Assembly: GCF_000719555.1 (NCBI RefSeq)
Contig: NZ_JOGX01000022.1
Span: 18,211-82,210 of the forward strand
Source: Streptomyces sp. NRRL F-5727
GTDB lineage: Bacteria > Actinomycetota > Actinomycetes > Streptomycetales > Streptomycetaceae
Length of the DNA: 64,000 bases
Reading direction: 5' to 3'
Every line of letters starts with the position of its first letter. Position 1 is the stretch's first letter. A program made the translations under genes and the position numbers. Below the pieces are notes generated by a model that did no database searches, was not told the origin of the DNA, and saw nothing but the letters and a program-made list of their open reading frames with translations. Shown here one piece after another: positions 1-10,549 of the stretch.

Positions 1-25
1 CCCAGGTGTGAGGCGGTAGCCGGAC

Positions 26-523
26 ATGACTGAAGTACGCGAGAACCTGACGTACGAGGGCTTCGGGACGGCCGTCCGCGAGCTCGCCCAGACCATCGCC
101 GACGACGGGTACGAGCCCGACATCGTCCTCTCGATCGCGCGCGGCGGCGTCTTCGTCGCCGGCGGGCTGGCCTACGCCCTGGACTGCAAGAACATCCACC
201 TGGTGAACGTGGAGTTCTACACCGGCGTGGGGACCACGCTGGAGATGCCGGTCATGCTCGCGCCCGTCCCGGACGCGATCGACTTCTCCGACAAGAAGGT
301 CCTGATCACCGACGACGTCGCCGACACCGGCAAGACGCTGAAGCTGGTCCACGACTTCTGCGTCGACCACGTCGCCGAGGTCCGCTCCGCCGTCATCTAC
401 GAGAAGTCCCACTCCCTCGTGAAGTGCGAGTACGTGTGGAAGAAGACGGACGAGTGGATCAACTTCCCCTGGTCGGTCGAGCCGCCCGTCGTGAAGCGCG
501 AGGGCCAGGTCCTCGACGCCTGA
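26..523 (+). CDS. Phosphoribosyltransferase (Gpt/Xgpt-like purine PRTase fold)
   Basis: A 165-residue cytoplasmic type I phosphoribosyltransferase. The PRPP-binding signature is clear at residues 92-104 (VLITDDVADTGKT, two acidic residues followed by a TGKT loop). An upstream SIARGG segment at 36-41 matches the loop that contacts pyrophosphate. The length fits compact xanthine/guanine-type PRTases, which transfer phosphoribose from PRPP to a purine base, but the specificity cannot be read from the sequence. ATG start; a GAGGCGG-like ribosome site lies about 10 bases upstream. It is followed at once by a strong hairpin and convergent with the next gene, so it appears to end its transcription unit. 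Confidence 0.88.
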   Translation: MTEVRENLTYEGFGTAVRELAQTIADDGYEPDIVLSIARGGVFVAGGLAYALDCKNIHLVNVEFYTGVGTTLEMPVMLAPVPDAIDFSDKKVLITDDVADTGKTLKLVHDFCVDHVAEVRSAVIYEKSHSLVKCEYVWKKTDEWINFPWSVEPPVVKREGQVLDA

Positions 524-534
524 GGGCCCACGAG

Positions 535-580
535 ACGTGAGAGAGCCCCCGCCGGACACCCGGCGGGGGCTCTCTCACGT
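535..580. terminator. Bidirectional hairpin terminator
   Basis: A perfect 21-bp inverted repeat (535-555 and 560-580) with a 4-base ACAC loop lies between two convergent genes. There is no U-tract, as is usual for Streptomyces. It probably serves both the phosphoribosyltransferase and the Yip1-like gene. Confidence 0.85.
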
Positions 581-595
581 CCGTCGCGCGGAGCC

Positions 596-1438
596 TTACA
601 GCGTGCCCAGCTTGATCAGGCTCAGGAGGGCCACCAGCTGGATCGCCGAGGCGCCGAGGGCCTTGGGCCACGGGAGGTCGTGGGAGCGGCTCACCATGAG
701 GGTGAAGAGGGCGCCGGCCGCGCCCCAGGTCAGCCAGCCGATGATCTGCACCAGCCCGTTGTCGCCGCCCAGGAAGAGGGCGAAGAGGAGGCGGGGCGCG
801 TCGGTGAGCGACATGATCAGCATGGAGAGGCCGACCGTGGGCTGCCAGGCGCCGTCGCCGCCCAGCTGGCGGGCGAGGGTGTGGGTGACGGCGCCCAGGA
901 TCAGGCCGGCGACGACGAAGCCGACGCCGGTCATCAGGACGTACGGGATCGTGCTGGAGATCGTCGCGTTCAGCACCTCGTCGCGGGCCTGGTCGAAGCC
1001 GAAGATCGCCAGCAGGCCGTAGAGGAAGGTGACGATCAGCGCCGGGCCCCAGACCGCGTGGTCGCGCATCCGGAGGAAGGTGTCCGCCGGGCGCAGCACG
1101 ATGCCGCTCAGGAGGGCCTTCCAGGGCAGGCGGGGGCCGACGGGGACCGGGGGTGCCTGGTAGGCGCCTTGCTGGCCGTAGGGGTCGTCGACGCTGAACA
1201 TCTGGGTGTGGCCCGGGTTGTTCGCCGTCGCCGCGTGGTGGTGCTGCGCGTGCGGGTCGCCGAAGTACTCGGGCTCCCCGTACGGCTGCGGCTGCGGCCG
1301 CGGTGGCTGTTGCTGCCACTGCTGCTGCGGCGGGTAGCCCTGCGGGGGCGCGTCGTACCCGTACGGCGCCTGCTGCGGTCGATGCTGTTGCTGCGGGGGG
1401 CGGTTGTCCCGGCCGCGTCCGTTCCTGAATCCAGCCAC
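596..1438 (-). CDS. Yip1-family integral membrane protein
   Basis: A 280-residue protein. The first ~105 residues are a cytosolic low-complexity tail rich in Gln, Pro, Tyr and His (runs of QQQ and PPQQ). About five hydrophobic segments follow from residue ~125 to the end. The membrane part resembles the Yip1 domain family, whose bacterial members have no settled function. The ATG start lies just downstream of an upstream region shared with the following divergent secreted-protein gene. The family assignment rests on the membrane layout and general resemblance only. Confidence 0.75.
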   Translation of the reverse strand: MAGFRNGRGRDNRPPQQQHRPQQAPYGYDAPPQGYPPQQQWQQQPPRPQPQPYGEPEYFGDPHAQHHHAATANNPGHTQMFSVDDPYGQQGAYQAPPVPVGPRLPWKALLSGIVLRPADTFLRMRDHAVWGPALIVTFLYGLLAIFGFDQARDEVLNATISSTIPYVLMTGVGFVVAGLILGAVTHTLARQLGGDGAWQPTVGLSMLIMSLTDAPRLLFALFLGGDNGLVQIIGWLTWGAAGALFTLMVSRSHDLPWPKALGASAIQLVALLSLIKLGTL

Positions 1439-1630
1439 GTCATTGAACGTACCCGCTTCCGCGGCGGGCCCGCTCCTTTGCGGCTGACCTGTGACATCCG
1501 CCAGGGGGCGGCAGGCTCGTGACGGGGCCGTCGGGCGGGTGCCGGGCGGCTGTTACAAAACGGACGTATCGCCTCAATGTTCGGTCCGTAGCTTCGGTGG
1601 GGTCAGCAGCGAAACCCCCAGGAGCTCTCC

Positions 1631-2458
1631 ATGCGCCTCAACCGCCGTGCCCGTGTCCTCCGTACCGCCGCCGTCGCCACCGGTACCTCCGCCGCCCTCC
1701 TCCTCCCCGCGGCCGCCGCCTTCGCGGCCGAGGCTCCCGCGGCCGAGGCCCCCGCGGGCCCCGCCGCCGTCGCGAGCGACCAGGACACCACCACGCCGGC
1801 CGCGAGCGACCAGGACGGCACCGCGCCGGCTCCGGGCGACCAGGACGGCACCGCGCCGGACGCGGGCGACCAGTCCGTGTTCTGGCGGAACGTCGACCTC
1901 GCGGACGGCTCGCTGGCCAAGGTGTACCAGGACGGTCCGGGGCGCTTCACGGCGTACGTCTACGGGGGCGGGCAGCTGATCGGCACGCTCGAGAGCGCCG
2001 ACGGGAAGCCCGCGTACGGGGAGAACAACGGGCTCCACATCGTCCTGCGGCCCGACGGCACCGTCGGCTCGTGGCTCGACACCGTCCCGGCCCCCAGGCC
2101 CACGCCGAAGCCCGTCCCCACGCCGAAGCCGGCCCCCGAGCCCAAGCCCGCGCCGCACCACAGGGCCGAGGCGCTGCCGAGGACGAAGCTCGCCGACGGG
2201 ACCGTCGCCACCTTCGCCAAGCACGTCAAGAACGGGCCCCGCGTGCAGGTCTCCGCCGTCAACGGCAAGCGCCTCGCCACCGTCGACGCCCGCCACCTCA
2301 CCGCCCAGCACCGCGGCTGGACGTACAAGCTCGTCCCGCAGCCCGGCAAGCACCAGTACCGCCTCGTCGTCGTCGACACCCCGAAGCAGGGCGGCAACAG
2401 CTGGGTCTACGACCTGAACGGCAGGCTCGTCGCGAAGTACCACGCCCAGAAGCGGTGA
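1631..2458 (+). CDS. Secreted protein with Ala/Asp-rich tandem repeats
   Basis: A 275-residue protein with a clear Sec signal peptide: several Arg near the N-terminus, a hydrophobic AAVATGTSAALLLPAAAAF core, and an AFA-A type cleavage site near residue 33. Next comes a disordered stretch of about three and a half copies of a ten-residue unit (consensus A-S/G-D-Q-D-G-T-A-P-A, DNA period 30 bp, about 1771-1875). A Pro-Lys linker (residues ~155-180) separates two small folded parts. I do not recognise a domain. It is probably an extracellular or wall-associated protein. ATG start with AGGAG 5 bases upstream, and its own terminator follows. Confidence 0.82.
   Translation: MRLNRRARVLRTAAVATGTSAALLLPAAAAFAAEAPAAEAPAGPAAVASDQDTTTPAASDQDGTAPAPGDQDGTAPDAGDQSVFWRNVDLADGSLAKVYQDGPGRFTAYVYGGGQLIGTLESADGKPAYGENNGLHIVLRPDGTVGSWLDTVPAPRPTPKPVPTPKPAPEPKPAPHHRAEALPRTKLADGTVATFAKHVKNGPRVQVSAVNGKRLATVDARHLTAQHRGWTYKLVPQPGKHQYRLVVVDTPKQGGNSWVYDLNGRLVAKYHAQKR
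1771..1875. repeat. 30-bp in-frame tandem repeat
   Basis: Roughly three and a half direct repeats with a 30-bp period encode the D-Q-D-G-T-A-P units of the secreted protein. The copies differ mainly by a few codon changes. This is typical of slippage-prone disordered linkers. Confidence 0.7.
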
Positions 2459-2467
2459 CCCGGGAAC

Positions 2468-2507
2468 GACGAAGGGCCGTCCCGCTCGCGCGGGACGGCC
2501 CTTCGTC
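2468..2507. terminator. Bidirectional hairpin terminator
   Basis: A perfect 17-bp stem (2468-2484 with 2491-2507) and a 6-base loop sit between the convergent secreted-protein and Fe-S oxidoreductase genes. Confidence 0.85.
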
Positions 2508-2517
2508 GTCGACGCCG

Positions 2518-4779
2518 TTACGCGGCCGGCTCGGGCTCCGGCTCCTCGGACGGCGCCGGCTCGGGGTCGACCGGGGTCTTCACCGAGTCCAGCAGCAGCT
2601 GGGCCACGTCGACGACCTGGAGGCTCTCCTTCGCCTTGCCGTCGTTCTTCTTGCCGTTCACGGAGTCCGTGAGCATGACGAGGCAGAACGGGCAGGCGGT
2701 GGAGACGATGTCCGGGTTGAGGGACAGCGCCTCGTCGACGCGCTCGGTGTTGATGCGCTTGCCGATCCGCTCCTCCATCCACATCCGCGCACCACCGGCG
2801 CCGCAGCAGAAGCCGCGCTCCTTGTGGCGGTGCATCTCCTGCTGGCGCAGGCCCGGGACGGCGGACATGATCTCGCGCGGCGGCGTGTAGACCTTGTTGT
2901 GCCGGCCCAGGTAGCACGGGTCGTGGTAGGTGATCAGACCGTCGACCGGGGTCACCGGGATCAGCTTGCCCTCGTCGATGAGGTGCTGGAGCAGCTGGGT
3001 GTGGTGGATGACCTCGTACTCGCCGCCGAGCTGCGGGTACTCGTTGGCGATGGTGTTGAAGCAGTGCGGGCAGGTGGAGACGATCTTCTTCGCCGACTTC
3101 GGCTTCCTGGTCTCCGGGTCGTCGTCGTCCTCGCCGAAGGCCATGTTCAGCATGGCGACGTTCTCCTGGCCGAGCTGCTGGAAGAGCGGCTCGTTGCCCA
3201 GACGGCGCGGGGAGTCACCCGTGCACTTCTCCTCGCCGCCCATGATCGCGAACTTGACGCCCGCGATGTGCAGCAGCTCGGCGAACGCCTTGGTGGTCTT
3301 CTTGGCGCGGTCCTCCAGGGCGCCGGCGCAGCCGACCCAGTAGAGGTAGTCGACCTCGGACAGGTCCTCGATGTCCTTGCCGACGATCGGGACCTCGAAG
3401 TCGACCTCCTTGGTCCACTCGACGCGCTGCTTCTTGGCCAGACCCCAGGGGTTGCCCTTCTTCTCCAGGTTCTTGAGCATCGTGCCCGCCTCGGACGGGA
3501 ACGCGGACTCGATCATCACCTGGTAGCGGCGCATGTCGACGATGTGGTCGATGTGCTCGATGTCGACCGGGCACTGCTCGACGCAGGCGCCGCAGGTGGT
3601 GCAGGACCACAGGACGTCCGGGTCGATGACGCCGTTCTCCTCGACGGTGCCGATCAGCGGGCGCTCGGCCTCGGCGAGGGCCGCGGCGGGGACGTCCTTC
3701 AGCTGCTCCTCGGACGCCTTCTCCTCGCCCTCCATGGTCTTGCCGCCGCCCGCGAGCAGGTACGGCGCCTTGGCGTGCGCGTGGTCGCGCAGCGACATGA
3801 TGAGGAGCTTGGGGGAGAGGGGCTTGCCGGTGTTCCAGGCGGGGCACTGCGACTGGCAGCGGCCGCACTCGGTGCAGGTGGAGAAGTCGAGGAGGCCCTT
3901 CCAGGAGAACTGCTCGACCTGGGAGACGCCGTAGACGTCGTCCTCGCCCGGGTCCTCGAAGTCGATCGGCTTGCCGCCGGTCGTCATCGGCTGGAGCGCG
4001 CCGAGGGCGGTCTCGCCGGTGGCGTTGCGCTTGAACCAGATGTTCGGGAAGCCGAGGAAGCGGTGCCAGGCGACGCCCATGTTGGTGTTCAGCGAGACCA
4101 CGATCATCCAGATGAACGAGGTGCTGATCTTCACCATGGCGGTGAAGTAGATGAGCGTCTGGAGCGTGGTGACCGACAGGCCCTTGAAGGCCAGGACGAG
4201 CGGGTACGAGGCGAAGTACGCGGCCTCGTAGTGCTCGACGTGGTGGATCGCGCCCTCCAGGCCGCGCAGCACGTAGATCGCGAGGCCGATGGTGAGGATC
4301 ACGTACTCGACGAAGTACGCCTGGCCGGCCTTGGAGCCGGCGAAGCGGGACTTGCGGCCGGCCCGGCCCGGGAGGCTCAGCAGGCGGATCACGATCAGGA
4401 CGGCGATGCCCAGGATCGTCATGACGCCGATGAACTCGATGTAGAGCTCGAAGGGCAGGAAGCCGCCGATGATCGGCAGGGTCCAGTCGGCCTGGAAGAG
4501 CTGGCCGAACGCCTGCGCGAGGGTCGGCGGCAGGGTCAGGAAGCCGACCGCGACGAACCAGTGGGCGAAGCCGACGATGCCCCAGCGGTTCATCCGGGTG
4601 TGGCCCAGGAACTCCCGGACCAGGGTGACGCTGCGCTGGTAGGGGTTGTCCGTGCGGGTGCCGGCCGGGACCGGCTGGCCCAGCTTGAAGTACTTGACGA
4701 ACTGGCCGATGGCGCGAGCGAGCAGGGCAACGCCGACCACGGTCAGCGTCAGCGACACGATGATCGCGGCGAGTTGCAT
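2518..4779 (-). CDS. Membrane-bound 4Fe-4S oxidoreductase (HdrD/GlpC-like, CCG domains)
   Basis: A 753-residue protein. Residues ~1-260 hold about five to six membrane segments like a cytochrome-b/NarI-type quinone-facing module. A soluble two-cluster ferredoxin part follows, with CTECGRCQSQCP near residue 300 and CTTCGACVEQCP near 392. The C-terminal half carries cysteine-rich CCG domains, including YHDPCYLGRH and CCGAGGARMW near 620-655. This is the layout of membrane-anchored heterodisulfide-reductase-like electron-transfer proteins; in actinomycetes the electron donor and acceptor are not established. It likely moves electrons between a cytosolic carrier and the quinone pool. ATG start. 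The C-terminus is a Pro/Glu-rich tail. Confidence 0.85.
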   Translation of the reverse strand: MQLAAIIVSLTLTVVGVALLARAIGQFVKYFKLGQPVPAGTRTDNPYQRSVTLVREFLGHTRMNRWGIVGFAHWFVAVGFLTLPPTLAQAFGQLFQADWTLPIIGGFLPFELYIEFIGVMTILGIAVLIVIRLLSLPGRAGRKSRFAGSKAGQAYFVEYVILTIGLAIYVLRGLEGAIHHVEHYEAAYFASYPLVLAFKGLSVTTLQTLIYFTAMVKISTSFIWMIVVSLNTNMGVAWHRFLGFPNIWFKRNATGETALGALQPMTTGGKPIDFEDPGEDDVYGVSQVEQFSWKGLLDFSTCTECGRCQSQCPAWNTGKPLSPKLLIMSLRDHAHAKAPYLLAGGGKTMEGEEKASEEQLKDVPAAALAEAERPLIGTVEENGVIDPDVLWSCTTCGACVEQCPVDIEHIDHIVDMRRYQVMIESAFPSEAGTMLKNLEKKGNPWGLAKKQRVEWTKEVDFEVPIVGKDIEDLSEVDYLYWVGCAGALEDRAKKTTKAFAELLHIAGVKFAIMGGEEKCTGDSPRRLGNEPLFQQLGQENVAMLNMAFGEDDDDPETRKPKSAKKIVSTCPHCFNTIANEYPQLGGEYEVIHHTQLLQHLIDEGKLIPVTPVDGLITYHDPCYLGRHNKVYTPPREIMSAVPGLRQQEMHRHKERGFCCGAGGARMWMEERIGKRINTERVDEALSLNPDIVSTACPFCLVMLTDSVNGKKNDGKAKESLQVVDVAQLLLDSVKTPVDPEPAPSEEPEPEPAA

Positions 4780-4937
4780 GACGGGCTCCTCGGGCGGGCC
4801 TGGGGCGCGGCGGGGGCGGGCCGGAGCTCGCCTCTTCTCTCGCCCTGAGCCTACTAAGCGGTAACTTATCTAGTCCGTGCTGAGATTACCGGTCGGAGCG
4901 CCCCACTTGTAGCGGCCCTCGCGGTGATCTGTGTCGC

Positions 4938-5630
4938 TCAGGCAAGCCTTGCCGGACGGGCGGAGGCGCGCCGGAGACGACGTCGGCGGACTGCTGGAAG
5001 CGTACGCGCCAGAACGGCCAGATCCATGCCGAGCCAGTGGTGGTCCACATAGTGGAGATCCAGCAGCTCACGCTCCTCCCACGGCAGGTCGGAGCGGTCG
5101 CTGATCTGCCACGGCCCGGTCATCCCCGGGCGTACGGAGAGCCGGCGCCGGGTCTCGCCGGAGCACTCCCGGTGGGTGGGGGAGAGCGGGCAGGGCCCGA
5201 CGAGCGACATCTGGCCCCGGACGACGTGCAGCAGCAGCGGCAGCGCGGCCAGCGGGCTCCGGGTGCGGAGGGTCAGCATCGTGAAGGGGCGCCCGCGCAG
5301 CCCCGCCACCGTGCGGCGGCGCAGGGCGGGACCCTCCTGGGCGAGCGTGAGCAGCAGCGCGGCCCCGGCGAGGACGGGCGAGACCAGGAGCAGCAGCGCC
5401 GTACCCGCCACGAGGTCGAACACCCGCTTGACCTCGGGACCGCGCCTGCGCCCGTCGCCGGGAAAGCCCCGCCCGGGTGCCCCGCCCTGCCAGGATGCCC
5501 CGCCCTGCCCGGGCACCCCGCCCCGCCCGCGTGCCGTGCCGCGCTCGGGGGCGGTGCCCGGCCCGGGGGGTGTGCCGGGGGCCGGGGTGGAGTCGTGCTT
5601 GAGGTCGACACTGCGGTGGTTCGCCGTCAT
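4938..5630 (-). CDS. Divergent bacterial sugar transferase (WcaJ/ExoY-like C-terminal domain)
   Basis: A 230-residue protein. Residues ~1-60 are a low-complexity Gly/Pro/Arg-rich region, then KRVFDLVAGTALLLLVSPVL gives the N-terminal helix of polyprenyl-phosphate sugar-1-phosphate transferases. The hallmark VRGQMSLVGPCPLS and VRPGMTGPWQISDRSDLPWEE blocks follow. The middle part, which normally carries the KFRSM segment, is shortened to MLTLRTRS, so activity is uncertain. I chose the ATG at 5630 because GGAGGGG lies 8 bases upstream; an in-frame ATG at 5693 has no such site. It is transcribed toward the Fe-S oxidoreductase gene and divergently from dnaK. Confidence 0.72.
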   Translation of the reverse strand: MTANHRSVDLKHDSTPAPGTPPGPGTAPERGTARGRGGVPGQGGASWQGGAPGRGFPGDGRRRGPEVKRVFDLVAGTALLLLVSPVLAGAALLLTLAQEGPALRRRTVAGLRGRPFTMLTLRTRSPLAALPLLLHVVRGQMSLVGPCPLSPTHRECSGETRRRLSVRPGMTGPWQISDRSDLPWEERELLDLHYVDHHWLGMDLAVLARTLPAVRRRRLRRASARPARLA

Positions 5631-5781
5631 GCCCCGGACCCCTCCGGCTGAGATCATGGGATGTTCGTGGGATATGCCTGCTTTGCCCGGCAAAGGGCAT
5701 CAGGACTCTGCCACTTCTCGCGCCCCGCGTCAGGCATCGACGCGCCCCGTGCGTCTCTTTGAGCGACAGAACCGGCGAAGA

Positions 5782-5802
5782 GTTGAGCGGCCTCGACTCA
5801 AG
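5782..5802. promoter_or_regulatory. HspR operator (HAIR), upstream copy for dnaK
   Basis: GTTGAGC-N7-ACTCAAG matches the HAIR consensus CTTGAGT-N7-ACTCAAG with two mismatches in the left arm. It sits upstream of the candidate -35 box of dnaK. Confidence 0.75.
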
Positions 5803-5806
5803 TCTG

Positions 5807-8350
<2,544 letters not shown>

Positions 8351-8383
8351 CAGCCGTACCCGCGTGCGGGAGGAGGGACGTCG

Positions 8384-9556
8384 ATGAGCACGAAGGACTT
8401 CGTCGAGAAGGACTACTACAAGGTCCTCGGCGTCCCCAAGGACGCCACCGAGGCCGAGATCAAGAAGGCGTACCGGAAGCTCGCCCGCGAGAACCATCCG
8501 GACGCCAACAAGGGCGACACCAGGGCGGAGGAGCGCTTCAAGGAGATCTCCGAGGCGAACGACGTCCTGGGTGACCCCAAGAAGCGCAAGGAGTACGACG
8601 AGGCGCGCGCGCTCTTCGGGAACGGCGGCTTCCGGGCCGGCGGTCCCGGCGGCGGCTCGTTCAACTTCGACCTGGGCGACCTCTTCGGAGGCGGCGCCCA
8701 GGGCGGAGCCGGCGGCTTCGGCGGAGGCGGCCTCGGGGACGTCTTCGGCGGCCTGTTCAACCGCGGCGGCGGCGCGGGTGCCCGCACCCAGCCCCGCCGC
8801 GGCCAGGACATCGAGTCCGAGGTGACGCTCAGCTTCACCGAGGCCATCGAGGGCGCCACCGTGCCGCTCCGGATGTCCAGCCAGCAGCCGTGCACGGCCT
8901 GTTCCGGCACCGGCGACAAGAACGGCACCCCCCGGGTGTGCCCGACCTGCGTCGGCACCGGCCAGGTCTCGCGCGGCAGCGGCGGCGGCTTCTCGCTCAC
9001 CGACCCGTGCGTGGACTGCAAGGGCCGCGGTCTGATCGCCGAGAACCCCTGCGAGGTCTGCAAGGGCTCCGGCCGGGCCAAGTCCTCGCGGACCATGCAG
9101 GTCAGGATCCCGGCGGGCGTCTCCGACGGGCAGAAGATCCGGCTGCGCGGCAAGGGCGCCCCGGGCGAGCGCGGCGGGCCCAACGGCGACCTGTTCGTCG
9201 TCGTGCACGTCGACGCCCACCCGGTCTTCGGCCGCAAGGACGACAACCTCACCGTCACGGTGCCGATCTCCTACACGGAGGCGGCGCTCGGCGGCGAGAT
9301 CAAGGTGCCGACCCTGGGCGGCCCGGCGGTCACGCTGAAGCTGCCCGCCGGCACCCCGAACGGCCGGACCATGCGCGCCCGCGGCAAGGGCGCGGTCCGC
9401 AAGGACGGCACGCGCGGCGATCTGCTGGTGACGGTGGAGGTCGCGGTGCCCAGCGAGCTCGACGACAAGGCCCGCGAGGCCCTGGAGCAGTACCGTACGG
9501 CCACCGCCGACACGGACCCCAGGGCGGAGCTGTTCCAGGCGGCGAAGGGAGCGTGA
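8384..9556 (+). CDS. dnaJ: Co-chaperone DnaJ (Hsp40, type I)
   Basis: A 390-residue type I Hsp40. The J domain has the catalytic HPD at residues 38-40. A Gly/Phe-rich segment spans ~85-135. The zinc-binding domain from ~170 to 230 has four CxxCxGxG repeats (CTACSGTG, CPTCVGTG, CVDCKGRG, CEVCKGSG), followed by the substrate-binding and dimer domain. It stimulates the DnaK ATPase and hands over clients. Third gene of the operon, 33 bases after grpE, with GGAGGAGGG upstream of the ATG. Confidence 0.97.
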   Translation: MSTKDFVEKDYYKVLGVPKDATEAEIKKAYRKLARENHPDANKGDTRAEERFKEISEANDVLGDPKKRKEYDEARALFGNGGFRAGGPGGGSFNFDLGDLFGGGAQGGAGGFGGGGLGDVFGGLFNRGGGAGARTQPRRGQDIESEVTLSFTEAIEGATVPLRMSSQQPCTACSGTGDKNGTPRVCPTCVGTGQVSRGSGGGFSLTDPCVDCKGRGLIAENPCEVCKGSGRAKSSRTMQVRIPAGVSDGQKIRLRGKGAPGERGGPNGDLFVVVHVDAHPVFGRKDDNLTVTVPISYTEAALGGEIKVPTLGGPAVTLKLPAGTPNGRTMRARGKGAVRKDGTRGDLLVTVEVAVPSELDDKAREALEQYRTATADTDPRAELFQAAKGA

Positions 9557-9560
9557 CGCG

Positions 9561-10004
9561 GTGGAAGGAAGACGGCGCAATCCGTACGAACTGACCGACG
9601 AGACCCCGGTGTACGTCATCTCGGTGGCGGCCCAGCTGTCCGGTCTGCACCCGCAGACCCTGCGGCAGTACGACCGCCTGGGTCTGGTCTCCCCGGACCG
9701 TACGGCCGGCCGGGGCCGCCGCTACTCGGCCCGCGACATCGAACTGCTCCGCCAGGTGCAGCAGTTGTCGCAGGACGAGGGCATCAACCTGGCCGGAATC
9801 AAGCGCATCATCGAGCTGGAGAACCAGGTCGCGGCGCTCCAGGCCAGGGTCGCCGAGCTCTCCACGGCCGTCGAGGGCGCGGCCGCGGCGATGCGGCAGC
9901 GCGAGGCCCAGGTGCACGCCTCCTACCGGCGCGACCTGGTCCCCTACCAGGACGTCCAGCAGGCGAGCGCGCTGGTGGTCTGGCGTCCCAAGCGCGACCA
10001 CTAG
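9561..10004 (+). CDS. hspR: Heat-shock repressor HspR (MerR family)
   Basis: A 147-residue MerR-type regulator. The N-terminal winged helix-turn-helix spans ~15-85 (VYVISVAAQLSGLHPQTLRQ, then YDRLGLVSPDRTAGRGRRYS). A coiled coil runs ~85-125 (LENQVAALQARVAEL). The C-terminus WRPKRDH is typical of HspR. GTG start 4 bases after the dnaJ stop. It represses dnaK and clpB through HAIR sites; both promoters in this window carry one, and this gene is in the operon it controls. Confidence 0.96.
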   Translation: MEGRRRNPYELTDETPVYVISVAAQLSGLHPQTLRQYDRLGLVSPDRTAGRGRRYSARDIELLRQVQQLSQDEGINLAGIKRIIELENQVAALQARVAELSTAVEGAAAAMRQREAQVHASYRRDLVPYQDVQQASALVVWRPKRDH

Positions 10005-10016
10005 GGCTACTCCGAC

Positions 10017-10054
10017 GCGAAGGCCCCACCACGGCAGCGTGGTGGGGCCTTCGC
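10017..10054. terminator. Heat-shock operon terminator (bidirectional)
   Basis: A perfect 17-bp stem (10017-10033 with 10038-10054) with a GCAG loop ends the dnaK operon. It also faces the convergent gene at 10074. Confidence 0.85.
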
Positions 10055-10073
10055 GCTGTCCGTCACGGGTCCG

Positions 10074-10544
10074 TCATCCCAGCAGCTCGCCCACGAGGTC
10101 GCCGAGCGTCTCCCACCAGGGCGCCGCGCCGGTGCCGAACGCGGCGGCCAGCGCGGTGCCGACGGCGAGGTCCAGCGGGGCCGGGGCGGTCTCCCACGTG
10201 TCGACGACCCGCCCGTCGCCGCTGGAGGCCAGGGTGCCGATCCGCCGCCCGTCCCGGCTGAGCCGGCTCTCCTCGTACGAGCAGGGCACCAGCCGGTACC
10301 GGACGCCGCCGGCCCGGACGTCCACCCGGTACGAGCGCCGCACCAGCAGCCGCCCGCGGGCCGGGCGGATCGTGGCGGCCGCGCCGTCGACGGTGAGCGT
10401 CAGCAGGGCGGCCCTGCGGGTGCCGATGGGCGTGTGGGCGTCGGGCGGCGTCCCGGCCGCCCGGACGAGCTCCACGACGGGCAGCCCCGCCCCGGAGACC
10501 CGCAGGGTGCCGGCGGGGCCGTCGAGTGCGATCTGTGCGCGCAC
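10074..10544 (-). CDS. Hypothetical protein, partner of LuxR-type regulator
   Basis: A 156-residue protein of unknown family. The GTG start at 10544 lies 5 bases after the stop of the regulator gene, so the two are almost certainly one operon. The sequence reads as a small beta-rich domain (repeated short Val/Arg/Ala strands such as RVDVRAGGVRYRLVP at the middle) with a C-terminal amphipathic helix (LAVGTALAAAFGTG). No signal peptide or membrane span. A role with the regulator or the divergent peptide cassette is inference from position. Confidence 0.68.
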   Translation of the reverse strand: MRAQIALDGPAGTLRVSGAGLPVVELVRAAGTPPDAHTPIGTRRAALLTLTVDGAAATIRPARGRLLVRRSYRVDVRAGGVRYRLVPCSYEESRLSRDGRRIGTLASSGDGRVVDTWETAPAPLDLAVGTALAAAFGTGAAPWWETLGDLVGELLG

Positions 10545-10549
10545 GGCGG

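Noticed and set aside
1519..4848. Very long plus-strand open frame across the Fe-S oxidoreductase region
   Set aside because: It is an Arg/Ala/Gly-rich shadow of the real minus-strand gene at 2518-4779, caused by the GC-rich third position.
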